DNA of 64,000 bases from Isoetes taiwanensis (taxonomy: Eukaryota; Streptophyta; Lycopodiopsida; Isoetales; Isoetaceae), in the NCBI GenBank assembly GCA_021234155.1, contig JAJEKV010000096.1:1618010-1682009 (forward strand). Reading direction: 5' to 3'. Shown piece by piece: positions 1 through 9,714 of this stretch. A model generated the notes under the pieces. The model did no database searches, was not told where the DNA came from, and worked only from the letters and a program-made list of their open reading frames with translations. The first letter of the stretch is position 1. Each line of letters opens with the position of its first letter. A program made the translations under genes and the position numbers.

Positions 1-1112
1 GATAATACTGTCAAGGTGGGTGGTCTGCTGAAGTCACTGAACACTGACCAGAATATGTTTGAATGCCTTTAATCTTACTCGTTGTATCATGGTTTCAATT
101 ATGGGATTTAAATGGAGGGAAGATTATGCACGATTTCAAATACCACGATGGCTATGTCATGTGCTTGGACTTTCGTCTATATGAGTTCCTGCTTGCAAGA
201 CGTGGTCGCTAAAAAGTTGGATATTCTTATATTTTTTATATAAAAAAAACTGTTTTAAGTAGTTATTAAAATTTTGTTATTGCTGTCATTTTATACTTTT
301 TGCAGATAAGACTGCCAAATTTCGTGACCTGAATTGAACATACCCATTTGGCACTAGCAAGCTTGAGAATAAGAACGAGGGTCCGAGAAGGATATAAGTC
401 ATTGGATTACAATTGCACATGAGATTGGCCATCTAGGCCATGTGAGATTGTGTTGAAGGTCTATGTTTGTATCTGCATTAATAGCCTCACAATTATGACC
501 AGATCTTTGTGTTTGATGTATGATTCATTCTGTTTACTTGGACCCTATGAGCTAATTCATTTTTATTCATCTTAAACTTTTTGTACTAAAGACTTTCAAG
601 TGATATGCTAAAACTTATGTTAAATCAACTGAAAGGCTATCAATGTTGCATTGTTTGGTGAATTAGAATAGAGTAGAATAGAATTATTGTCCCTTGTGAC
701 CTAAGGCCCCTGGACTGATGTAGCATGGGCGAGCTCCCAAAAGGGCGCTACTAGCACATCACGCTACTAGCACATTACATGTACTATGACGTTGTGTTCA
801 TCTTTTTCAACTTAAGCTAGTGCCATTTTCTTTTACAATGCTTTGCCAAGTGCTCCCTCCTACATAAAGTCAAAGGTCTTGCTTCAATTTATTGTTATTC
901 TATCTTTAGCATAATGTTAGATGGTCAGTATCGCCAATCCCACATGAAATTGTGCTGGTCTATGTTTTTACTTGCATTTATAACCTCATAATTATGACCA
1001 AATCTTTGTGTTTGTTGTATGATTCATTCTTTACAATTCAAACTAATGCCATTTTTTACCGTGCTTTGCCAAGTGCTCCCTCCTACATAAAGTCAAAGGT
1101 CTTGCTTCAACT
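1..1112. repeat. Dispersed repeat R1, copy 1 (pairs with 34578-35440)
   Basis: This stretch runs almost base for base parallel to 34578-35440, starting with the shared tract GTGGTCTGCT at the left edge. It has no convincing coding region. In the second copy the sequence lies directly upstream of the ORF1 start of a minus-strand LINE, so it may be LINE 5' leader or host DNA that was duplicated with it. Inside copy 1 a shorter internal duplication is visible: the tract around 440-530 recurs at 945-1035, and the tract around 800-890 recurs at 1030-1110. The 13.9-kb TIR element is inserted immediately after the last of these. Confidence 0.7.
666..773 (-). mobile_element. LINE 3'-end fragment with (GAATA)n tail
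   Basis: A run of GAATA-like units (666-684) is followed by sequence related to the 3' ends at 45781 and 49231, although diverged. The related locus at 35321-35335 lacks the block and reads straight through GAATTACATG, so it serves as an empty site. The insert is flanked by ATTA at 662-665 and 774-777, a short target-site duplication. The tail is on the plus strand, so the retroposon lies on the minus strand. Confidence 0.6.
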
Positions 1113-1145
1113 TCATTAGGGCGGATTTGGGGTCTGAAAATGGCC
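1113..1145 (+). repeat. Left terminal inverted repeat
   Basis: This 33-bp end is the exact reverse complement of 14938-14970. Its inner 9 bases (AAAATGGCC) begin the internal repeat found again at 3125. Confidence 0.9.
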
Positions 1146-1735
1146 TCCTATCAGCCATTCCACGTCATATTTCCGCTCCCTTTTTCCCATGCCACCTAGG
1201 ATACCAAACTCTCATAATTACAGATTTGCTTGGAATATTCTTCCGGAATAAGGGGGATTGCACATTCATGGCGCCATATGTATTTAATTCTGTTGGTTGT
1301 CAGACGGACTGATGCAACACGTGGCGCTTCTAAAATGCCACTTGCATTATAGCATACCGGCAACTCATGGCCAATGGTGTCTCTTGGTAAGCGTCTTGGC
1401 GTCACCGCCTTCTACATTTCAAAAGTTGAATGTGTAGGTTGAAGCTTTGTATCGAGATCGGACTTTCATTTTATATTTGCGGCTATGCTTTTTAACCGAT
1501 CTTCACTTCATCCTAATCACAGGGCTTCCGCCCCCTACAATTCAAATTTGAATTTGCTTAATGTATAAAAGCATGGATTGTAGGAGAATGGACTTTTCGA
1601 TTTCCATATGCACGTTGCAAATTTCAAAAGCGAAGTTAAATGCGGACGTTCGGCTCACACGAAGCCGAATTGTGTTGGGGCATAAAAATACCACACCTTG
1701 ATTTCGGCCGTCACGATCTACACAATATGGAAGTT
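1138..1735 (+). repeat. Internal direct repeat, copy 1 (leader/promoter block)
   Basis: This roughly 600-bp block is repeated at 3125-3728 with small indels. Both copies contain a TATA-like TATAAAAGC (about 1564 here, about 3570 in copy 2), a decayed hairpin of the element's family and CCATATGCACGTTGCAAA. Copy 2 ends exactly at the start codon of the plus-strand gene at 3723. The block is therefore best read as a duplicated 5' regulatory region, with copy 1 serving the plus-strand unit near 2219. Confidence 0.7.
1655..1718. repeat. Hairpin H1 (decayed)
   Basis: The arms TCACACGAAGCCGAAT (1655-1670) and ATTTCGGCCGTCACGATC (1701-1718) are degenerate copies of the element-wide hairpin arms. It lies at the end of internal repeat copy 1. 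Confidence 0.6.
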
Positions 1736-1924
1736 GCTTGTTGTCAAATTAAACTTAAACACAAGTGAGGTCGGCACTTACGTGGTTTTCTCGAGGAGGG
1801 TTTGGAGTGTTTTTTAAATCCCAATTATCGACATAGTGTGACGTAGCATCTTGGTATTAAATAGTATGTTAAATTCAATTATATCGGTGTTCATGTTCTG
1901 GTTAAACTCAAATCATATAGGTTT

Positions 1925-2031
1925 AGGAATAAGGTTAAAAAGGAAGATATTGGCTATTTAGAAATAAGGTTAAAAAAGGAAGATATTGGATATTTAGGTA
2001 TAAGGTTAAAAAAAGGAAGATATTAGATATG
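1925..2031 (+). repeat. Three tandem copies of a ~35-bp unit
   Basis: The unit reads approximately AATAAGGTTAAAAAGGAAG followed by ATATTGGATATTTAG. It occurs three times with lengthening A-runs, typical of slippage or unequal exchange. It lies upstream of the ORF at 2219. Confidence 0.8.
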
Positions 2032-2218
2032 GCTCAAATTTCGAGATATGCACATAATGGCATGTAATGATGGTTGATAGGACTGGAATACTGAATCATT
2101 CCTACGATTTTCACGCCTAATCCAGCCTATATCTATTCCAGCCTAGATTGGCCCATTCTCCCCCAATCTCCGCCCAATCTTTGCTAGATCCTCCGCCCAA
2201 TTTCTCTAGTCCATCGCC

Positions 2219-2591
2219 ATGAAGAGATCAGCTACGGAAGAGCCGGAGGTGTCCTCCAAGAGGCGCCTATTACGGCTGGAAGAGGTGTTCCCTCCACGCT
2301 CCCTCCGCTGCCCACGGTTCTTGCTCTGCGAATGCCTCGATTCCTCTGATTCCTCGATTCCTTTGACGAGGAATCGAGAATGAGGAATCGAGAGAAATTT
2401 CGGAAGCGAGGAGTTCATCACGCAGTGTTCTTGAAGGCTGGATAGGAGATTCTTCAGAAAATGAGTGGTCTACCGACGGAGAAGAAGCCAAAGATGATGA
2501 AGAAGATGAAGAAGTTGAAGACGAATCTGGCCGACTTCGGGAGCTCATGGCGTTAGTTCATGGTACATGCATGTTTTCTTTCTTTTCTTAA
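2219..2591 (+). pseudogene. Plus-strand unit 1: basic start, acidic coiled-coil end, frameshifted
   Basis: An ATG at 2219 opens a frame starting MKRSATEEPEVSSKRRLLRL, with a cluster of basic residues like a nuclear localisation signal. This frame stops near 2383. A second frame takes over around 2385 and carries a serine-rich then very acidic tail (DGEEAKDDEEDEEVEDE) ending at 2589-2591. The two halves look like one small nuclear protein split by an indel in the repetitive GAATCGAG tract. The gene follows internal repeat copy 1, which carries a TATA-like box. A splice donor-like GTACATGC at 2562 might remove the last codons. I do not recognise the family. Confidence 0.45.
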
Positions 2592-2599
2592 GCATTCAA

Positions 2600-3124
2600 C
2601 TAACGGTTATTTCTTATTTTTTTTTTGCATGATGAAGCAGGATGAATGAAATTTGTTAGGGCAGAGCAGCACCTCTTTTTTTTTTCCTTGTTCTTAGTCG
2701 AGCTTGCCTCCAACTTCTTACCATATGATTTGCAAGCCTCCGGGCTTTTTTTGTTGTGAATAGTTGAAGCCTCCCGCATTTAAATTTACAAAATGATGTA
2801 AAGCCATACGACCATAAAAATTTTGAATGTAAAAGTTTTTGCTTCTAATTCCATTTGAATACCTAACTTTTTTTTTTCTGTACATGTGTTATCACTCTTA
2901 AGTACATAAGTCATCATCCCTTTTCAAAGAGCATATTATTTTTCAAGGATCACACCAAGCGAATAGTACATATGCAACAAAAATGGAACACACTAAATTA
3001 AGCATCGTGTGATCCACTTTCTTATTTGTTGTCAAATTAAAACTAAACACAAGTCCTTCGTCAATAGTCTCCCATTTGCATATAAAATATCTATCATTCC
3101 AAGTTATATTATGTTTTATGAACT
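2600..3124. other. Non-coding spacer inside the TIR element
   Basis: This stretch is AT-rich with several T-runs and no credible reading frame. The tract TTGTTGTCAAATTAAA at 3026 repeats one found just after internal repeat copy 1 (1739). The duplication that produced the two leader blocks therefore extends into this spacer. Confidence 0.6.
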
Positions 3125-3728
3125 AAAATGGCCTCCTATCAACCATTCCACGTCATATTTCCGCCCCTTTTTCCCGTCAGTTTGCTTGGAATATTCTCCG
3201 GAATAAGGGGAATCGCATATCTATGGCGCCATATGTATTTAATTCTCTTGTTGTCGAACAGATTGGCGCTTAACACGTGGCGCTTCTAAAAGCCACTTGC
3301 ATTATAGCATACCGCAACTCATGGCGGTGTCTCTTGGTTTGTCGATACCAATCATGCGCATCACCGATTCTTGTCTTGCCCTATTTTCATTTAGAGTCCA
3401 TTCCCGCCTTCTACATTTCAAAATTTGAATGTGTAGGTTGAAGCTTTGTATTAGACTTTCGTTTCGAGGCGCTGCGATTGCGCCTTAAAAGTTCGTAACC
3501 GGGATCTTTACTTCATCCCAATACAGGCTTCCCGCCCCCCTACAATTCGAATTTTGAATTTGCTTTTGTATAAAAGCATGGATTGTAGGAGAATGGACTT
3601 TTCCATATGCACGTTGCAAATTTCAAAAACGAGGTTAGTACGGACTGAGTCTCAAACGAAGCGAATTGTGCTGGGGCATACAAATTGTACACATTCATTT
3701 CGCGCCGTGCGATCCACGCGGTATGGAA
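3125..3728 (+). repeat. Internal direct repeat, copy 2 (leader of gene at 3723)
   Basis: This is the second copy of the 1138-1735 block. It carries the TATA-like TATAAAAGC near 3570, about 150 bp before the start codon at 3723, and a decayed hairpin at 3652-3714. It lacks about 35 bp present in copy 1 around 1190-1225. Confidence 0.7.
3652..3714. repeat. Hairpin H2 (decayed)
   Basis: The arms are TCAAACGAAGCGAA (3652-3665) and ATTTCGCGCCGTGCGATC (3697-3714). It lies immediately upstream of the ATG at 3723, a 5' position unlike most other hairpins of the element. Confidence 0.6.
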
Positions 3729-4710
3729 GCTCCAAATGATGTGTGGATAAGGATCCAACTGACTCAGGAATATGCTCCAGTCTTCAATCGCAAAAAAAGA
3801 GGTCTAAAAAATAAGAACTTAGACCTCGACATGTTGCGCCTTGCAGGCTCAAAAAGTATCGACATCTGGGCGGATGGCAGTTTATATCCATTGGATCCGT
3901 TGAGTGGCAGGAAACCGTCATTTCGGGACGTTTCAAGTTTAGTCCGATTTTGTGGTGACGGTAACTCTGGCCTCTTGGGATATTGTGAGAGATTGAGAGA
4001 GGATGAAGGCATTCGAATCGAATACGCCTCCTTGAGATGAGCTGCTTCCGATTGTCACAAGAGAATTATAACTTAAACCAGCAGCTCTTTTTTCTCTCGC
4101 TTCATTACTCCACTGTGATGAAGGAAAGGAATGACGGCTTGGGGAGGGAAACTTCTTTGAGATACGAAGAGGAGAAGTCCAAATTGGTGATAGGGCAGCT
4201 GCAAGAAAAAGATCCAAGAGCTCGAAGAGCAAACTTTGGGCTTCAATGTAGGTTAAAGAATTTGAAGAAAACACCCCTTGGCTTGCGAGAAAGGAAGAAG
4301 CATTATCGACCGATAGAGGAACTGAAGTTTGGATCAGGTGCATTCAGACGCAGGGTCACGGCCACAAGGTCCGTTTACAACACTAGCAAAGGCCAGTTAA
4401 GATCTGGGGAAACTAGAAGCAATCTTGGTTACGTAGTGAAGAACCTAGCGACGAGCAGGGAGATAGTGGACATGATTTGTCAGCCCTACAACTCTCCTCT
4501 CAAGAAGATGGTATTGGAAATGGTACTAGGGAGATCTACAAGAAGTTAGAAGCGGCAGGATGTATGTGTTTTTTTGTTGATGATGTAGGCATCGGTGGAG
4601 GCTTGGTTACCGTTCTCTATTCAAGCCATTCCACGGCGTTGAAAAGAATGGGCACAAAAAGTATTATTAAACCCACGTCCACAAATTGTCGAGAATACAA
4701 GGGTTACTAG
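3723..4710 (+). pseudogene. Plus-strand unit 2, N-terminal part: broken, coiled-coil rich
   Basis: From ATG 3723 one frame runs to a stop at 4038-4040 (about 105 residues, starting MEAPNDVWIRIQL). A second frame continues through a charged segment (about 4062-4210) that reads as coiled coil. A frame change in the A-run at 4203-4210 would let the coil continue (QELEEQTLGFN). A third segment around 4495-4708 includes FFVDDVGIGGGLVTVLY. These pieces most likely belong to one long decayed gene extending to about 6.5 kb. I cannot name the family, and separate small genes are possible. Confidence 0.4.
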
Positions 4711-4824
4711 GACAAAGATGGTGTATGCCATATTAGGAGAGATGCACCACGTTGAATGTCTTTGGTCCCGCCATAGCCATAAAAGATAAGAATGGCAAGG
4801 ATTGTTGTGATATAGTTGGAATGA

Positions 4825-5160
4825 ATGAACATAATAATCTTTGGGTTGACCCTGTTTACTCTCTTACAATTCCTTGTCAAATATTATGACTTAACAGTTG
4901 CAGAAACTAATGGTGAGATTGAAGTTTGCATAAAATTGGATGAAATGGAACTGACCAAGTTTGAGAAGTATGAGAGGGTATCCGTTGTCATCATGAATAG
5001 AGCAATTGAGAATGCAATTGCACATGCTAAATCAAAGAGCAACAAGAATAACAAAAAAGATGTAGAGGTGACGGACGAGGAGAAGAAGCGTGCGGAAAAA
5101 TGGTTCTCATGGGCAAAAGTATGCTGGTGGGTATCAAAAAAACGCGGCCCCAGCACTTAG
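4825..5160 (+). CDS. 111-residue ORF with hydrophobic N-terminus, unknown
   Basis: The frame opens with ATG and about 18 hydrophobic residues (MNIIIFGLTLFTLLQFLV), like a signal or membrane anchor. It continues into a lysine/glutamate-rich helix (SKSNKNNKKDVEVTDEEKK). The last codons lie inside one arm (5109-5138) of a long inverted repeat. It could be an independent small membrane protein of the element or an in-frame remnant of the broken plus-strand gene around it. No family recognised. Confidence 0.35.
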   Translation: MNIIIFGLTLFTLLQFLVKYYDLTVAETNGEIEVCIKLDEMELTKFEKYERVSVVIMNRAIENAIAHAKSKSNKNNKKDVEVTDEEKKRAEKWFSWAKVCWWVSKKRGPST

Positions 5161-5365
5161 ATCAACACCCTGGATGTACTATTCTATCATAGTATTCCAC
5201 TTGTCATTCATTGGAGCTGTTACATATTTCTATTGATTACCTAATTACCATGTGCTAGTACCAGTAACACCCTAAACAAGCTGCCATATGGGGTGCTATA
5301 TGAGTGCTGTCAGCATGCGTCCGGACGCATGCTTTTGATACCCACCAGCATACTTTTGCCCTCAT
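5109..5365. repeat. Long inverted repeat with a 22-bp perfect palindrome
   Basis: Arm 5109-5138 (GGGCAAAAGTATGCTGGTGG within it) is matched by its reverse complement at 5333-5365, about 195 bp apart. Abutting the right arm, 5312-5333 is a perfect 22-bp palindrome centred on TCCGGA (AGCATGCG at its left end). The left arm is inside an ORF, so the right arm was probably copied from it. A small foldback insertion or template-switch event is likely. Confidence 0.75.
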
Positions 5366-5369
5366 GTCA

Positions 5370-6500
5370 ATCTGAAGATGACACCTGGTGGTTAGGTCTC
5401 TTTAAAGTTCAGAAAGAAACCCACGAGGTTTTGAAATGGGTGTTCAATCAAACTGACATCCCGAGTCTAATATCTAGATTCGAGGGAGGGGAAAAATTGC
5501 AAGTAGATCACTATGGATCTTACAAAGTAATTTTTCACTTGGCGTCTGATTTAAAAACTGAGAAAGCAATGTACAACATAAGTGGAGGAGGACAAGGAAC
5601 ATGCAAAAGTTATGCATCTTTGCAATCATGCAAGGAAGTCAAATCTTTGGGAAGACTGTTTCAACCTTGTCCCTTAACCAAGCAAATGCTCCTAATAGAG
5701 GAGAAGAAGATCCCAAGTTCCATGGCATTTTCCCCATTCCATTAGAGAGGGTTCATATCTGCACTTTGCACGGCTTTGTGAGAATCATCGACAAGATGAT
5801 ATTTTTGAGCTGCAGATTAAATGTGGAACATTTCGAACAAGAAGAGAAGAGAGGAAGGAATTGTAGAGTTGAACATGTTCTATCGAAGCGAGGTTTGCAT
5901 GGTGGCAATGTAAGATTAGAGCTCGATGAGAAACGGGCAGGGAAGAACAAGTGTGCCTCGTAAAGGTGTCAATTGGAGGGATGAAAGCTCGGCGCTTCAT
6001 AAAGAATCATAGAGAGGCTCCGAGCGAAACCGGATGGGAGAAAAAAGGTCTATGAATTTGGAAAATTGCTGGTTGATGCGGAGCGAGGACCCCGCTGATG
6101 ATGGCGTTCGTTCGGCATTGAGGAAAAAAAGCATGGGATGCATTGTGCGAATTGTTCCCATACATTCGAGAGAATGGACCTCACAAGAGAAGATGCGAGA
6201 AATGTTAGGTGCAAGCGAATAACAAATTTATTAAAGCTTTCATAGACGCATGGGGAGAGAGTGAAGTCACGCACTACTTGCACATCTTTGGGCTCATGCA
6301 CCTTGGTTTTTAGGAAGTATGGAAGCCTAGCGATTATGGAGTGCACAAGGCATGGAGAAGTCGCATAAACAAGCTAAAATAGCCTTTCATCGTAACACTC
6401 AAAGAGAGGGGTGGAAATGTGGGAACCAACCCTCTAAGACAGGATGACCAGTGGTTTTATAGAAGGGCGATGGCTAAATCGACAAGAAGGTCGCTTTAAG
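5370..6500 (+). pseudogene. Plus-strand unit 2, C-terminal part: mobile-element-like protein, multiply frameshifted
   Basis: Conserved-looking segments are spread over all three frames: a central part with ISGGGQGTCKSYASLQSCK (about 5578-5635), then ERVHICTLHGFVRIIDKMI (about 5747-5805). Toward the end come HYLHIFGLMH (about 6275) and, in another frame, GMEKSHKQAKIAFHRNTQ (about 6345-6400). The order of a Cys segment, a CTLH...R...DK helix, then HY.HI and G.EK...K motifs resembles a eukaryote-wide family of uncharacterised mobile-element proteins. That is recall, not a search. At least four frame changes separate the parts. The hairpin at 6652 follows, and the minus-strand block converges on the same point. 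This is the best candidate for the element's mobility protein. Confidence 0.4.
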
Positions 6501-6651
6501 GAGCAACCCAGAAGTCGTAAACACCATTGGCATAATGCTGAAGAGAAAACGGAAAGTTGCTTGGCAAAATTCTAGGGCCCCACTAGCATCGCAACAGTGG
6601 AGATCTAAGAGACAAAGAATCGGTAAAGTATACTTGTAATGTGTAGCATGT

Positions 6652-6714
6652 TCACACGACGCGAAGTACTTGCCTCCAACCTTGTTTGCACAACTGTAGC
6701 TTCGCGTCGTGTGA
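6652..6714. terminator. Hairpin H3, between convergent gene blocks
   Basis: The perfect arms TCACACGACGCGAAG (6652-6666) and CTTCGCGTCGTGTGA (6700-6714) are separated by 33 bp. It sits just past the end of the plus-strand block and about 150 bp beyond the stop of the minus-strand gene at 6871. A role in RNA 3'-end formation is inferred from position only. Confidence 0.6.
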
Positions 6715-6724
6715 TCTTATTTGT

Positions 6725-6787
6725 ATCATACGGCGCGAACAGTGGAGTTCGCTATTGCTTGCATTTATGTGGCTTCGCGTCGTGTGA
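6725..6787. terminator. Hairpin H4 (one arm decayed)
   Basis: The decayed arm ATCATACGGCGCGAA (6725-6739) pairs with the intact arm CTTCGCGTCGTGTGA (6773-6787). This second hairpin directly beside H3 gives each of the two convergent blocks its own copy. Confidence 0.55.
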
Positions 6788-6870
6788 AGCTTTACAAGAT
6801 AATAATAAAAAAGGGTTACTTTTGATTAAAGTTGTGAAAGATGTTACATTGAAAAACAAAATACAACGAC

Positions 6871-7314
6871 TCATTGTTGCTCCAGTGCGAGCTCTTCTTC
6901 ATTATCTTCATCATCATCATCAGCTCCGTCCTCGTCTTCGTCTTCATCTCTTCCCCTCAAGCGAGCAATCACCCTATCCAAACGTTCCTCCAATCTGTCC
7001 ACCATCTCTTTGTACATGTCCCGCTCCTGTCCCAATAGCACAACGTGTTCTTCTGCCTGAATTAGCATCCTCGTTGCCGTCATAACCACCTCAGTGCAGT
7101 TGTTGGGGCATGTCATCCTGTCCAGCCTTCTATTCAACCGCCTGATTTGCCTCTCACGGCTCTCTGAAGCATGAGAAGGTTGAATTCATTCTCTTCTTCT
7201 TTACGCTGAATTGTAACAGCGTTTTCCTTTAGAAGATCATCTTGCTCCTTCAACCTCTTCATTAGAACACCCAACACTATGTCGAAGGGAGTTCTATCCT
7301 CTTCGTTTTCCATT
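6871..7314 (-). pseudogene. Small coiled-coil protein with acidic tail (gene 1), one frameshift
   Basis: The start is ATG 7314 (MENEEDRTPFDIVLGVLMKR). A TATA-like TATAAATT lies about 110 bp upstream (7423-7430). The first frame runs to the region around 7165-7180, where a single-base change moves translation to the frame ending at 6871. That frame continues as a heptad-rich helix (LEERLDRVIARLRGRDEDED) and ends in a poly-acidic tail. Total length would be about 148 residues. The N-terminal pattern (hydrophobic DI.L.V.MKR.KE) is shared with the gene at 9715-10101, so both belong to one family. Hairpins H3/H4 follow the stop. Function unknown; a scaffold or chromatin-associated role would be a guess. 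Confidence 0.55.
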
Positions 7315-7567
7315 ATCAGTTGAGGATGTGGAGGCCATAGATGACAAATGGGAGGGACGTTAAGATTATAGAAGTGAGGAGCAAAGACTCTAACCGGCGG
7401 AAGGAGCACATGCAAGGACCTCAATTTATACATATTAGCGCTTGAACATATTAAACACACTCGGCTGCGCCGCGTGTGTCGAGGGATTCTCGTCGGTTGT
7501 CCGCTAGAACACATTAATGGTACTTGTCATTTGAACACATTAATAACTATTCTAACTACAATCGTAT

Positions 7568-7633
7568 ATCACACCACGCTGAATCGCACTTTCGAGCTTT
7601 AAAACCCTATGAAGGGTTTCGCTTCGTGTGATC
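7568..7633. terminator. Hairpin H5
   Basis: The arms are ATCACACCACGCTGAA (7568-7583) and TTCGCTTCGTGTGATC (7618-7633), imperfect. It lies about 155 bp past the corrected stop of gene 2 at 7787. Confidence 0.55.
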
Positions 7634-7786
7634 TGTCTTGTCATTCTCTCTACCACGGATATTGAAAATTAAAAATAGGAAACGTAATATTCGGTACATT
7701 TGTCAAAAACTTTTCCCATTGAAAAATAAAACCAATTACAAACATTAAAAAAAAAAAAAAGGGCCCCTCTAGGAGGAGCCCGATGC

Positions 7787-8204
7787 CTATGATCGCCGGG
7801 CAAGCTCTTCCTGGAGGGCAGTGATAATTTTTTTCTGCTCCTCCAACATGATTGCCCCGCCCGCAAACCACGTTCTCATATTCCGCAACCTTATCTTCCC
7901 GCTCATCGAGTTGGGCTCGGGCAGCCTCTCCCGCTTCGATTGCGGCCCTAAGCCTCTCTTGGAGGTTATATCTCGTGGCGCGCAATTCGCGGTCTAAGGC
8001 AGCCCGCTGATTGTCGCGCACTAAAATCACCTCCCTGTAGAAGGCGGCCTTTTCCTCTGCCGCAACCAGCTTGGCGACGTCTTCATCATTCTTTTCTTTT
8101 AGAAGGCGGATCCGTTCCTCCGCTTCAGCGCGAATGTTCTGAATTTCCTTGACCAAAACTTGAGACAAGATCTCGGCAGGGATGGAACTGGAGCTGGAGG
8201 CCAT
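7787..8204 (-). pseudogene. Coiled-coil protein (gene 2), one frameshift
   Basis: ATG 8204 begins MASSSSSIPAEILSQVLV. A TATA-like TATATAAAA is about 95 bp upstream (8293-8302). The protein is almost entirely charged heptad helix (residues about 20-115). Around 7862-7875 the frame changes. The open frame beyond the change reads into low-complexity sequence and a T-run, whereas the alternative frame keeps a coil (LEEQKKIITALQEELARRS) and stops at 7787, so the gene was probably about 138 residues. The MASSSSS start is shared with the genes at 9715-10101 and 8806-9167. No enzyme motif is visible. Confidence 0.55.
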
Positions 8205-8652
8205 TGAAAGTGATGGGAGAACAGGAGTGATGGCTGAGGGCGGATGTGGTAGAACAGAAGATGGCGGATAGGAGAAGACAAAGGCCTCCGACGTTTTATA
8301 TAGAAACTAGAGATACGTTGGAATCTACGGTTGCGAGTACCGATAAAGTTGTGTAATAATCCTACGAGGCGAAATTATAGCATGCAATTAGGCAACGGTA
8401 GCCTATGTTCGCATCATGGGATCCGTCATATCCTAGTCGTACTGTATGCAGTGTTATTGTGGCAGCGCATGCCACGTCCTTGGCATGACGTTGTCATCCA
8501 CAAGCCACGTATGTGAATAGACGTTGTCATCCACATGCAAATTCGCATTTACCTGCAAGTTATATCACATAATCTAGCTAGATATTTGTGTTACATACAC
8601 TTTTCCATTAATAAATTATGAATTTATACATACAACGAGGCGTTGTGTGGAG

Positions 8653-8716
8653 ATCATCGACGAAAATCCATTGATTGCTACCTAATTGCAAGAATGGCAT
8701 TTCGCGTCGTGTGATC
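8653..8716. terminator. Hairpin H6
   Basis: Arms 8653-8666 (decayed) and 8699-8716 (TTTCGCGTCGTGTGATC) enclose the loop ATTGATTGCTACCTAATTGC. That loop is shared with H8, showing a recent duplication of the whole unit. Confidence 0.6.
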
Positions 8717-8805
8717 TTTTAATAAAACAAAACAAGAGAACAGATAGAAGCAAGAAACAGAGCAAATTTTTCTTTGAAACAAAAAATATATATACAATGG
8801 CTACG

Positions 8806-9167
8806 GATCTTCATGATCCTCAGGCCGGCCGTGAAAGTCGCTGCGTTCTCATCCTCCCAAGCAGCCCGGCTTCTTCTCCATATCTTCTAGCGCTGCGAGA
8901 AATGTTGTGTGCGCTTAAAAGCGCCTCGACCCTACGGCTATTGGCCTCTCGGTACAGTTGGTTAATGTTGCTGGCGAAGCTCAAGGTCTCGCCATGCAAA
9001 GAGCCCCTAGTGAATTCTAACGTCACCGCCTCCATCTTCTCGGCGGCAGGACGGGTGTTTTAAATCGTGAACCTCCTTGAATCTCTTTCATCACCACGGC
9101 AAAGGGTGATGTCCGCGGGCAGCCTTCTGGGCGCTGGCCGCTATTCGGAGGAGGATGAAGATGCCAT
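8806..9167 (-). pseudogene. Decayed duplicate of the MASSSSSS coiled-coil gene (gene 3')
   Basis: An ATG at 9167 gives MASSSSSSE and then a stop. Pieces corresponding to the neighbour at 9715-10101 follow in shifting frames: the DITL/AVVMK segment, and RRYGEEA near 8890. The longest surviving frame (8820-9035) is about 70 residues. Upstream is the same TATAAATAG box (about 9275) as in the neighbour, and downstream the same hairpin with the same loop. It is the dead member of a tandem pair with a repeat period near 880 bp. Confidence 0.65.
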
Positions 9168-9306
9168 CGGAGGAGAAGGCTAAGGCGGAAGGCGAAGGCG
9201 GAAGGGGAGAAGATGAGCGTAAGAAGGCTAAGGCGGAAGAGGATCGGAGGTCGAAGGCAAGATAGAAAGTCTTCTATTTATAACATGGATTTCGTAGTAG
9301 CTTGAG

Positions 9307-9368
9307 TCACACGACGCGAAGGATGCCGTGGGTCAGGAAAATCGACCGTTACTTCTCGCGTCGTGTGA
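9307..9368. repeat. Hairpin H7, upstream of gene 3'
   Basis: The arms are TCACACGACGCGAA (9307-9320) and TCTCGCGTCGTGTGA (9354-9368). It lies between the promoter of the unit at 8806-9167 and the next hairpin. A decayed partner (GTCACACGAGCGGAAT) occurs in the same position upstream of gene 3 at about 10203. Confidence 0.6.
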
Positions 9369-9530
9369 GGAAAAAGGACCGTTACTTCTTCTAACGTCTT
9401 TTCTTCCAGAGAAAGCTCGTGTGATAATTTTTATTGATAATTTCGGTGATACAATCTATACATAAGTAATTTTACTGATACATAACTAAAGATAGAACTT
9501 CTCATTGAAGCAAAATAGAACGGCATGGAG

Positions 9531-9595
9531 ATCACACGACGCGAAATCCATTGATTGCTACCTAATTGCAAGCAAGGCATTTCGCGTCGTGTGAT
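9531..9595. terminator. Hairpin H8 (perfect 16-bp arms)
   Basis: ATCACACGACGCGAAA (9531-9546) and TTTCGCGTCGTGTGAT (9580-9595) are exact complements. This is the best preserved copy and defines the consensus arm. It is about 120 bp past the stop of the gene at 9715. Confidence 0.75.
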
Positions 9596-9714
9596 ATTTT
9601 AATAAAACAGAACATACATTGGAACAACAGGATAGATAGAAGCAAAAAATAGAGAAAACTTTTCTTTGAAGCAAAAAATAGATAGATACAACGGCTAGGG
9701 ATCTTCATGATCCT

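Noticed and set aside
1127-1405. Small overlapping ORFs on both strands at the left end of the element
   Set aside because: They run through the TIR and the duplicated leader block, have no protein-like features, and are not preserved in the second copy of the block.
2206-2548. Two overlapping minus-strand serine-rich frames
   Set aside because: They are antisense to the acidic/basic plus-strand gene; poly-Ser frames arise opposite Glu/Asp-rich tracts.
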